Part shown: piece after piece, positions 55,494 to 64,000 of the stretch | How positions within the stretch are numbered: position 1 is the first letter of the stretch | Layout of the letters: the number at the start of each line of letters is the position of its first letter | Assembly: GCF_019320115.1 (NCBI RefSeq) | Contig: NC_089598.1 | Span: 26,150,657-26,214,656 of the forward strand | Source of the DNA: Miscanthus floridulus | Lineage: Eukaryota > Streptophyta > Magnoliopsida > Poales > Poaceae | DNA length: 64,000 nucleotides | Direction: 5' to 3' | The notes under the pieces: model-generated | The model's input: the letters and a program-made list of their open reading frames with translations, nothing else | The model's database searches: none | What the model was told of the DNA's origin: nothing | Position numbers and translations under genes: made by a program

Positions 55494-57964
55494 AATACAC
55501 TAACAGATAGAGCATAATTTTAGGAACCTAACAAAATTGGTTTCACAATTTTTGGACATCTATAGAATTTGCTATATTTTTTCAAAGATCAGCTCAAAAC
55601 TAAATTAGAAAAACATTTGCTAATTCACTGGAAAAAGGAAACCAATTCTCGCGTGGCCCATCTGCGTGGCCCACACGCACGGCCCGCGGCACGGCCCACG
55701 CGTGAGGCGGCCCGCGGCGGGAGAGTCCCGCGCGCTTTAGCATTTTTGCAAAAGAGACCTTGCATTTTCCCTAATTCACAACCAAGGACCAACACTATTT
55801 TACTTACTCACATACCCTCTCCCTTAACCCCCAGGCCTTTCTCTAATTTACCCGCACGCACCGCGAGGGCTCAGTGCGCGGCGGCGTGGCGAGCAGTGGC
55901 CTAGCACAGCTGCGCCGGCCACCTGGGACTGCCACTGGCCCGATGGTCGAACTGACCCCTATCCCTAGTTCAACCAGCTACACCTAGCGGTAGCGTGGGG
56001 TGGTGGGACGCGCTGGAGCCAGCCATAGCGACACATGTTTGCTCGTGACGGTGGCGTGACCACCCTGGCGAACTCAAGCATAAACAAACCCATCTAGCTA
56101 GCGAGTGAGCATTAACAGGCTACCGTGAGCCTAGCTACGGTGAGCGTTGGCAAAGAGAGTGGTGGAGAGGAGCTGGCCATGTGCAGCTGAGCCGTGCGGT
56201 GGCGCACCATGGCGGCACGATCACGCTAGCGGCGGGGTAGAGCTGGTAGCGACTAATCCGAGGCACGCATGATAAAGAGGAAGACAAGGCACACCTACTG
56301 GCGTGGGCAGTTGGGTTCGGGTGGAGGGATGGGAGGTTTGCCCTCGGTCATGGCTGCAGCGCAGCCTTAACGACGCACCGACAGGAAGACACCAAATTGG
56401 AGCCTGGCCAGGCTGTCATCAAGATGGTGAGGGTTCAGGCGACGAGGAGACATGAGGGCGGAGGTGTGGACGAGCCGAATTGAATAGAGGTGACCTATCT
56501 CTGGCGCACTAGTGGGTGTAAGGCGATGACAGCGGCAGAGAGATGGGAGGCAGAGCGAGGACGGTGGAATGTGGCCAGGGCTCTGCTATGACATGCCATG
56601 GCGGGACGCGGTTGATGTAACTGCAGCGACTTAGTCAAGCCACTAGCGAATGAGCATGTGTGTGTTCACGCTTGCCTGGCCTGCACACCGTAGCGCCATC
56701 AATGACGTGATGACGGTGGGTGCAACCACATGCATGGAATCAAACTAGGCCAGGGCACCAAGCATTGCAGCGTAGACACGAGCACGGGGGGGGGTGGCGA
56801 TGGCATTGGTAGTAGGCATGTCGCAATGCACGACGGACTTGGTAGCACGGCAGCGCGTAGGGTGGGTGGCAGCGGCGGCGGCCTCACATGGCAGCGCCCA
56901 TGACTATTCTCACGGCACACGGCCAGCCTAACGTGGCAACATGCGGGCGCATGAGGCACACTAATGCAGTGATGTCGACCACTAACGCGCGGTGACCGCT
57001 TCCACACGGGGGAAGCAGATAGGAAACGTGCTGTGCATGGATTTTAAAGCTTCTACCGTGACCCAGTCTAGCCACTAGCGAACGAGCACGCACGTGTTCA
57101 CGCCGGCCTAGCCCACGCGCCGTAGTGCCATCAATGACGTCATGATGGCGGGTGCAACCACGTGCAAGGAATCAAACTGGGCCAGGGCGCATAGCATTGC
57201 AGCATAGACATGAGCATGGGGGTGGTTATGGCAGTGGCAGTAGGCATGTCATGATGCACGATGGACTTGGCAGCACGGCAGTGCCCATGACTATTTCCAT
57301 GGCACATGACCAGCCTAGCGTGGCAACACACGGGCGCATGAGGCACACTAATGTGGTGACGTTGACCACTGACGCGTGGTGACCGCATCCACATGGGGGA
57401 AGCAAACGGGAAATGTGCTGTGCATGGATTTTAAAGCTTCTACCGCGACCAAACCGTTACTCCTAAACATAAACAGTCTTCACTACACTCAAGATGGTAT
57501 ATGAGGCTACTTAATCAAGCTATAACACTACATCGCTCTTTAACCCAATTTCTCAAAATAGTTTTCTAAACATAGCAATGTTTAACTGTCAACAGACTTG
57601 AAAATCTTTCTAAGTTTTGAGTTGAACTCTATTTCAAATTGTATTTCTAAGCTATTGGAAATATTAGCTAGCAAGGTTATTTTTCAACAGCAAGTATTTC
57701 ATCATCTTCTACAAAGTTCACACTCTAAACTTTATTTAAGCCCCATATATAAGTTCTATAGTAATTTTACTCAATAAAAATTGCTTTACATCCATACTTG
57801 ATAATTGTACAAATCATGGAGTAACTTTTTGTTTTGCATTCTAGTTGATCATTTTGAGTTATAGAAATTGATCTACACACTTTATTACATGCATTAACAC
57901 ATAAACATGATGCTCATGACATGTTTTAGTAAAAGATTTACAGTGTAACACCGAGGGTGTTACA
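53578..57964 (-). repeat. 5' LTR of the chromovirus (4387 bp)
   Basis: TATGGTAGAATCGCCC to GAGGGTGTTACA on the plus strand, collinear with 43021-48479 minus the MULE. It has a TA microsatellite (55458-55488) and a tandem duplication (56627-57440). Its terminal CA has become TA. Confidence 0.87.
56627..57440. repeat. Tandem duplication of about 0.4 kb in the chromovirus 5' LTR
   Basis: The segment from GACTTAGTCAAGCCACTAGCG through GGATTTTAAAGCTTCTACCG is followed by a second, diverged copy starting GACCCAGTCTAGCCACTAGCG. The left LTR has only one copy (47548-47970), closer to the second. The units differ noticeably and by internal deletion, so the event is not recent. Confidence 0.75.
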
Positions 57965-57969
57965 TTACC

Positions 57970-59016
57970 CATTAGAAGCTCATGAAGTTTTCTTCAACTT
58001 CTTGTGTAGGTAGAGGCGGTTGATGGCATGACAAGTGGTGATGACGGCATCACACCAAAAGATGTTCGGCGTCTTATACTCATCTAGCATTATCCTTGCC
58101 ATGTCAATGAGTGTACGATTCTTCCTCTCTACTATACCATTTTGTTGAGGGGTGTATGGAGTTAAAAACTCATGCTCGATGCCATCTTCATCAAGAAACC
58201 CCTTAATTAGAGTATTCTTGAATTCGGTCTCATTGTCACTTCTCACTTTCTTGATGGGAAGACCAAACTCCTTTTTAGCTCTTCTAACAAATATCTTCAC
58301 CTTCTCTTGAACTTGGCACTTGTCATGCAAGAAAAATACCCAAGTGAAACAGGAATAGTCATCAACAATAACAAGACCATATTTGTTATCCCCGATACTT
58401 AGGTAGGCGACCGGTCCAAAGAGATCCATATGTATTAGCTCCAATGGTTGCTTGGTGGTCATGATGCTCTTTGGTGGGTGAGGTACTCCAACTTTCTGGC
58501 TTGACAAGCGCTACAAATCCAATCTTTCTCAAAGTGAACATTTGTTAGTCCAAGCATGTGTTCATCTTTTAGAAGATTGGTCAAGTTCCTCATCCCAATA
58601 TGGGCTAGTCGGCGATGCCAAAGCCAACCCATGCTAGATTTTGCCACTAAACAAGTCTCAAGCTTAGCTTTAGTTTTGTTGAAATCAACTAAGTAAAGTT
58701 TGTTCTTTAATTGACCCATAAAGACAATAGAGGAATCCTCCCTTCTAAAGACTTCCACACCCTTATCCGAAAAGAGACAATTATAGTCCATCTCACACAA
58801 TTGAGAAACAGACAACAAATTGTAACATAACAAATCAATATGTAATACATTTGTAATTGAATGCTCAAGGGTTATAGCAACTTTACCGAGACCAATCACA
58901 TCCCTCTTTGAATTGTCTCCAAAGACAATATTTTCATTTGAGTGCGTCATCGGGGAATATGATGAGAACATACTTCTTTCTCCAGTCATATGATTTGTAC
59001 ATCCACTATCAAGCAC
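57970..59016 (-). pseudogene. Sirevirus C protease, GAG-pre-integrase and integrase core
   Basis: From 59016: the protease active site LDSGCTNHMTG, then VLHIDLLCYNLLSVSQLC, then the pre-integrase zinc domain WHRRLAHIGMRNL...CSACQARK. A frameshift lies near 58480. Integrase follows: HMDLFGPV (first Asp), RSDNETEFKN (second Asp), NGIVERKNRTL (Glu), ending ELLMGN at the chromovirus insertion. All three DDE residues can be seen, but the frame is broken. Integrase joins element DNA to the genome. Confidence 0.88.
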
Positions 59017-59537
59017 CCAACTTGATCCACCGGAGGAGTATGCCTACAAAATAAGTTTAGTTGCTAGATTTAGGTCCCCAATTTGACTTGGGGCCTTGCA
59101 TGTTAGTCATAAGAATCTTAGGAACCCAAATAGAAGTATTCCTATATATGTTTATTTCCTTTCCAACATATTTTGCAACTACTTTCCCACTGTTGTTGTT
59201 CCTTAAAATAAAGCATGATGTCAAGCTTTGTTGAGGTGCATAAGTCTTCGGTTGATAGGCATACTATTCTTGGTGGCCCACCCTGATTCCTTAGGCTTCT
59301 GGAAAACCTGCTTCTCCTGGTACACCTTCTTCTTGGGCTTAGTTTGATCAGGAGCAGAATTGGTAGCCTTCTCATTTTTGTGGGGTGCAGCACTACCGCC
59401 CTTAACCGCGGCACTGCCGCTCGGGGACGTGGCACTGCCACGATCTATGCAGGCTGATCTATACCAATTTTGCCCTTCCTCTCAAACTACACACACTCAT
59501 AGCCATTCACTATTCTTCTTCTTCCATTTGTCTTGGC
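59017..59537 (-). other. Gag-protease linker of Sirevirus C with palindromes
   Basis: No intact frame. Three family palindromes (GCAGCACTACCGCCC, GCGGCACTGCCGC, GTGGCACTGCCAC) stand at 59388-59446 within what should be coding sequence. The minus-strand ORF 59142-59441 is Arg/Leu-rich only because of these repeats. Confidence 0.65.
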
Positions 59538-61467
59538 TCATTTTGTGTGTCCAAGCCCATGCTTGATTGAGGGATGCCTTCCTTGCTTGAATTGTGGCAC
59601 TTTTGATTCATCATTCTTCTTGTCATTGGAATGGCTCTCACCTATCCACCCTTTTCCAATGACTTCATTGAGCCTAGCAAACTCCTTTCTCATAGCCTCC
59701 ATGTTTACAAGGTTAGTGGAATAGGCATTCAAATCAAGATTAAAACATTTTCCACAACCTTGACTAGTGAAGGGAATAGAGGTTTCCTTTGCCTTAGGGA
59801 GATGTGAGTTGCTATCCCAAAGAATGCCATATTGCATCTCAAGTTCTTTGTGCTTTTCATCCAAGTCACAATATATTTTCTTGAGAGCTTTATTTGCTTT
59901 CTTTGTAATAGCATGGTCCTCTTGCTCTTTGGCCAAAGCCTTGCGCAAGGATTCCACCTCACTTCTCTCTAATGCAAGAGCTTCTTGGCTAGCAATGTAG
60001 AGATCTTCTTGTTGGATAAGAGTCTCTTCTCTAGATTCTAGCTCGGCTTGGACACTCTCTAAATCCTCCATTAGCTTAGTGATGAATAATTTGGTCTTTC
60101 CATCCAAATTTTTAGTTATTATGTTTATTTCTTCATCACTAGAGCTATCACTAATATCACTACTAGAGATATCACTAGGAGGTGGAGAAAATTTGGCCTT
60201 TGATTTGGATTTTACCTTCTCGCCCTTTGCCATGAGACAAATGTGAGGGGAGTAGTAGTCATCGTCGGACATGTTGTTGAAGAGCCTTGGTGTAGGGGAT
60301 GACTTGTGAATAGCAACGGTTGCAACCTTCTCATCCTCCTCACTTGTGCTTTCTCTAGTTGAGTCCCATTCATGCCCAATATGAGCCTCTCCCATGTACT
60401 TCTTGCTCTTTCTACGGCCGGCCTTCTCCTCTTTCTTGTTCTTCTTGTATTTGTTGTCCTTGATCTCATATGGACACTTGGCAATAAAGTGATCGGTGCT
60501 TCCACAATTATAGCATGTCCTCTTTTTCTTGTTTGGAAAGCTTCTCTTCACTACCTTATAGCCTTGCTTCTTTAGCCCCTTGTGAAATCTCTTCATAAAG
60601 AGAGCAACATCATCAATCTTCTCATATTGATCATCATCATTTTCACTTTCACTTGAAGATGATATGGTCTCTACTCTTTCTTAAACTTGCTTGCTTGCTT
60701 TGGGCTTGCTAGTTGAAGCTTGTTGGTTGATCTTGGACTTGCTTGTAGAGCCTTGCTTGCTTGATTTGTTGGCCTTGAGAGTTACATCTTTGATCTTGAT
60801 GCCCTCTAGCTTTGTTTGCAATTCTCCAAGTTTCTTCCTCTCATTTGCTTCTTCTCTTTGCATGTCAAAGGTCAAGATCCTCCCAAATACATCATTTGGT
60901 GTGAAGTACTCAAACCTCTTTTTGTCTCTAATTAGATTGACTATGGTCTCATATCTAGGTGAATAAGCTTCCAACATAATCTTGACAACTTTGTGATCAT
61001 CTAGCTCATCAGAACCATAGCCTCTAATCTTGTCCACCATTGTCATCAACCTATCAAAATCTCTTGTGGCCCTTCTCCATCAAAGATTACAAACCGGTTC
61101 AGCTTTGACATCAAAAAGTCAATTCTTGTCTTTCTCACTTTGTCAACCCCTTCATGTGTTAGGTGCAAAGTGTCCCATATTTGCTTGGCAACATCAACTC
61201 CAATCACTCTATTATACTCATCACCATCCAAGGCACTAAGCAACACACTTGTGGCTTGACCATTGAGGTGAATGATTCTCATCTCTTCTAGTGTTGGGTT
61301 CTTGGGATCAACCGATGGCTCAAATCCATTGCAAACAATCTCCCAAATGCCGGGGTGAAGACTTATAAGATAGGCTCTCAAGTAATTCCACTTGACAAAG
61401 TTAGTCCTATTGAAATGAGGTAACTTGCCCATGGGCACATTGATGAAAGGCCTCCAATCATGGTTAG
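59538..61467 (-). pseudogene. Gag of Sirevirus C, broken
   Basis: Truncated at the N-terminus by gypsy D; the first retained residues are about NHDWRPFINVPMGKL. The gag domain (FVKWNYLRAYL...IWEIVCNGF, DTLHLTHEGVDKV) runs to about 61050, where the frame shifts. It continues FEYFTPNDVFGRILTFDMQR to a TAA at 60681, then in the same frame from 60680 onward. Later parts carry a single zinc knuckle CYNCGSTDHFIAKC, an acidic Ser-rich stretch, a long coiled coil, and the stop at 59538. Element B has three zinc knuckles, so the gags belong to different lineages. Confidence 0.86.
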
Positions 61468-62237
61468 TGTTGACACCGTTTTTTGCACGTGTCAAAATGA
61501 TCAGAGTGGGCTAATCGGCAGGAGGAAAGTTACTGTATACACTGACAGCCGATGAAAATCAGCTTGTAAAGATGGTTGCCGATGAATGGTGGTGATCGAT
61601 GGAGAGGTTGATTTAGACTCGGGCGTTGCCGATAAGGTTGGAAATGTTATTGTCGATGCCGATGAAGGAAGGCTTGAAGATTACTGCCGATGGAACAGGA
61701 AGTATGCCGATGGAGAGGAGGTCGGTGAGATTTCCATCGTAATCAAGGTGGACAGGGAAATAGATAGGAGTTGATTTCCTTTTCTATATTTGTTAGAGTA
61801 TGATTCATGTAAGAGTCACGTGTTTCCTTAGATATGGTCTTGGTGTCCTAGTTGTGTTTGGTTATGTCTCTTTAGATCAGGGTATAAATATAGATTGAGG
61901 GGCAATGTAATAGATATATGAATCAATATCAAAACCAATTTTTACTACTATTTGCATCTACTTACTTTTCGGCGACTTCGTCAATTTGCATATTTTTCCT
62001 TTTTTACGAGTTCTCATTGATTCGGCGAGTTGCATAGCTTCAGTGTGACCTTCGGTGATTCTCGAGTTCCGTGTGAGTACCTCTTGGCCGTGACTTCCGG
62101 GCGTATCGCTATTGTCAGGACCAAAGTGCTCGTATCTTCATCCTTGTCGATTAACAGGTCAAATCGACTTGCACGCTTTGGATATCGATTCGGGTATTAG
62201 CCCTTTGTGTTTGCAGATCCACTTTTGCATCAATACA
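61468..62237 (+). repeat. 5' LTR of gypsy D (about 770 bp)
   Basis: TGTTGACACC to CATCAATACA; the right end is placed by the primer site five bases later, so it may be off by a few bases. It contains at least eight GCCGAT words (61519-61720) and a TATA box TATAAATA at 61883-61890. The 3' LTR is outside the window. Confidence 0.68.
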
Positions 62238-62277
62238 TCTTTTGGCACGCCCGGTGGGACCAATCAATCCGATCAAT

Positions 62278-64000
62278 ATGTTCAATTCTGAGATCGATTC
62301 AGGGAACATTATCGTGGTATCAGAAGAAGATCTTAAGGAAGAGCAGAGGCAGGCTATGGAAAAGGCTATAGAAGAATACAAGCAACTTTGTCTAAAATCG
62401 TTTAGCCTGAACAAGAGTGGACAAGTCATCCAGAAGCAAGATTTGCCATTGCCTCGACAGGTTACCTTTGACTCCAATCCTGGTAAACTTCAAGAGATGG
62501 TTAATTCTGCAGTAAGTCATGCTTTGATTAATCATTCCAATGTATTGTCCAATACTATTCATAATGCTGTGGTTCGAACTCTCAAAGAAGGACAAGCATC
62601 ACCGCATTACGTTGGGCCTGCCTATCACCAACCAGAGCCGGCATCTATCAATACTCCATCGGCTCCCTCGACCGTTGTGGGTGCAGAAGTTACTTCTCCT
62701 CCAGTGTCGGCAGGCTTACCTAATATTCAATCTACACCGATACGATCAGATCGGGTACTAACAGGAGGACGAGTTCAGCTTAATACAGATCTAGCAGCAT
62801 CAGCTATGTCAGGCCCTGTGTCTCAGAATAGCCAGATTCCTACTAATTGGTAGGGATATGGTATGCCTCCGGAGTCATCTGCTTTCAATCCTAGATTACC
62901 TCAAGTGTTTGATGTAGTAGGAAAAGCTCCTATACCATCGGGTGTTTCGTCGATGGCTCAAGTGCCTTAATATGCCACAGCAACTACTGTGCAACCAACT
63001 CCAGGAGGTTTCCAGATGTCTTTGGTTCAAACACCCAATTCAAGTCCATCGGCAATCTTACTGCCGATGCAGCAGAAAGCCCTTGTTATGAGTCAAACTG
63101 GGGTTCAGCTCATGCTTCAAGCTGGTTATAATTATCCAGCAATGTCAGCAAATTACCAGTCATCGGTAAGTTTTGTGCCGATAAGTTCTAATAATGGTTG
63201 GTCAGGACAGTTACCTGTTCAACATATAGTTCAGCAAAATCAGCAGGTTGTAGGGATTCAACAAGGTCATGTGCAAGCTGGTTTCTAAAATCAAGCATCG
63301 GCAGCTCAACCGATGAATCCTTTCCAACAGGTTAATGGACCACAAGTAACGGCAAATATGCCGATTGTTGGAGATCGTGGGCCACAAAGATATGTGGAGG
63401 GATATCAGCAGGCACCTCCCATAGAAATTCAGCCAGTCCGTCAGCAGGAGGCTGATGCTTTTTGGGCCGATAAGATAGCAGAGATTATGAAGGATCAGTT
63501 TGGAATAAAACCCAAGGTCAATACTTATTCTTATCGGACTCCATACCCTCCTGCATATAATTTAATTCCTCTCCCAAATTGGTACAAGGTACCAGATTTC
63601 ACTAAATTCTCTGGGCAAGATGATACATCAACAATGGAACACGTCAATCGCTTCATTATTTAATGTGGAGAGGCAGCTAGCAGAGATGAATTAAGAGTTC
63701 GACTATTTTCATCATCTTTGTCTGGATCGGCATTTACATGGTTCATTTCATTACCACCAAATTCTATTATTACTTGGGTTGATCTAGAAAAACAATTTCA
63801 TAAGTATTTCTTTGCTGGAATCCATGAAAAGAAGCTTACCGATTTAGTAAAATTGAGACAGCGTAATGATGAATCAGTGCAAAGCTTTGTGCAAAGGCTA
63901 CGAGATGTAAAAAATAAGTGCTACAGTCTGGTGTTGGATGATCGGCAGCTTGCCGATCTGGCTTTCCAAGGGTTATTGCCACATCTTAGACAGATATGCT
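62278..64000 (+). pseudogene. Gypsy D gag, one frame with four stops
   Basis: One frame runs from the ATG at 62278 to the window end, interrupted by TAG at 62851 and TAA at about 62968, 63286 and 63661. An N-terminal helix (EEDLKEEQRQAMEKAIEEY) and a Pro/Gln/Ser-rich middle precede PNWYKVPDFTKFSG and AFTWFISLPPNSI...FHKYFFAG, the retrotransposon gag domain. Each stop lies where a single C-to-T change would give Gln (CAG or CAA). There is no frameshift in 1.7 kb, so decay has been by substitution only. The TTG at 62242 overlaps the primer site and is not a start. Confidence 0.85.

Larger units (their letters stand above)
43021..57964 (-). mobile_element. Chromovirus (Tekay/Del-like Ty3/gypsy) with 4-5.5 kb LTRs
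   Basis: Minus-strand element inserted in the integrase of Sirevirus C; flanks are TTACA (43016-43020) and TTACC (57965-57969), one mismatch. LTRs start TGTAACACCC (element orientation) and end CTACCACA. Internal order on the minus strand: primer site, gag, protease, RT, RNase H, integrase and a chromodomain-like end, then a TAAGGGGGGTAGAT polypurine tract (48480-48493). The left LTR is enlarged by a Pack-MULE; the right one has a ~0.4-kb tandem duplication. About 14 differences in the first ~145 aligned LTR bases suggest roughly 10% divergence, so it is old. All ORFs are broken. The clade call rests on LTR length, termini and chromodomain. Confidence 0.88.
32941..61467 (-). mobile_element. 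Sirevirus C, an old element interrupted by two large insertions
   Basis: Minus-strand order, right to left: gag (61467-59538), protease and integrase (59016-57970), [chromovirus 57964-43021], integrase end and linker (43015-42350), reverse transcriptase (42350-41690), [N2 41684-38459], RT end and RNase H (38453-37567), env-like ORF (36444-34848), polypurine tract and 3' LTR (34215-32941). Sequences on either side of each insertion resume the same protein, so this is one element. Its 5' LTR would lie beyond 61468, where gypsy D cut into gag. It landed in a gypsy relic; the bases before its LTR are CCTTG. Every ORF is broken. Confidence 0.9.
61468..64000 (+). mobile_element. Ty3/gypsy retrotransposon D (5' part)
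   Basis: Begins TGTTGACACCG at 61468, directly inside the gag of Sirevirus C (preceding GTTAG is the likely duplication). A ~770-bp LTR, a primer-like TGGCACGCCCGGTGGGACC (62243-62261) and a gag with four stops follow to the window end. The motif GCCGATG/CATCGGC recurs throughout. The clade is not certain. Confidence 0.82.

Noticed and set aside
62242..62277. TTG start for gypsy D gag
   Set aside because: It lies inside the primer binding site; the first ATG at 62278 is the sensible start.

Overview
The window is plant nuclear DNA, almost certainly from a panicoid-type grass (inference). The grounds are Sirevirus-type Ty1/copia elements with the initiator-Met primer site and G-rich polypurine tracts, very long-LTR chromovirus Ty3/gypsy elements, Stowaway, Tourist and hAT MITEs, a Pack-MULE, a CACTA end, and GC-rich host coding exons in AT-rich surroundings. 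Nothing bacterial, organellar or CRISPR-like is visible. Only one host gene looks intact: an intronless CDK-like kinase (CDKF-like) at 19757-20692. A cytochrome P450 (CYP709-like), an NDR1/HIN1-like (LEA2) gene copy and a fragment of the kinase gene are present as wrecks.

Layout. 1-5807: 3' half of a plus-strand Sirevirus (here 'A'), with the end of pol, an env-like ORF, polypurine tract and 3' LTR. It sits about 170 bp from a CACTA transposon terminus (5808-5973). 7197-18321: a complete, young minus-strand Sirevirus derivative ('B') with 2525-bp LTRs and a perfect 5-bp target duplication. Its only coding capacity is an intact gag, so it is a non-autonomous, gag-only element. 19.4-23.5 kb: the kinase gene, a cluster of E2F-like sites, and a downstream partial duplication of its 3' end. 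23.6-24.4 kb: three Stowaway-type MITEs. 24.45-27.04 kb: a 5'-truncated non-autonomous LTR element ('N1') abutting the P450 pseudogene (27045-29333), which is split again by a hAT element with an 8-bp duplication. 29.3-32.9 kb: non-coding DNA, a SINE-like retroposon and a gypsy integrase relic carrying a Tourist-like MITE.

32941-61467 is one old minus-strand Sirevirus ('C') that has been opened repeatedly. N2, a relative of N1, sits in its reverse transcriptase (38459-41684). A 15-kb chromovirus (43021-57964) sits in its integrase. A Pack-MULE carrying an NHL gene copy sits in one LTR of that chromovirus, and a small MITE sits inside that gene copy. A further gypsy element ('D', plus strand) entered the C gag at 61468 and runs off the window.

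Cross-cutting patterns. Each of the three Sirevirus families carries its own short palindrome repeated many times, and in all three the array lies just upstream of the TATA-like site in the LTR. Gypsy D does something similar with a GCCGATG motif that pervades both LTR and gag. In the wrecked ORFs where I can judge the ancestral residue, nonsense codons are overwhelmingly Gln to stop changes (C to T), as expected from decay of methylated DNA. Functionally, B plausibly depends on an A-like autonomous partner, because the two share R/U5 sequence; everything except B and the kinase appears to be in decay.
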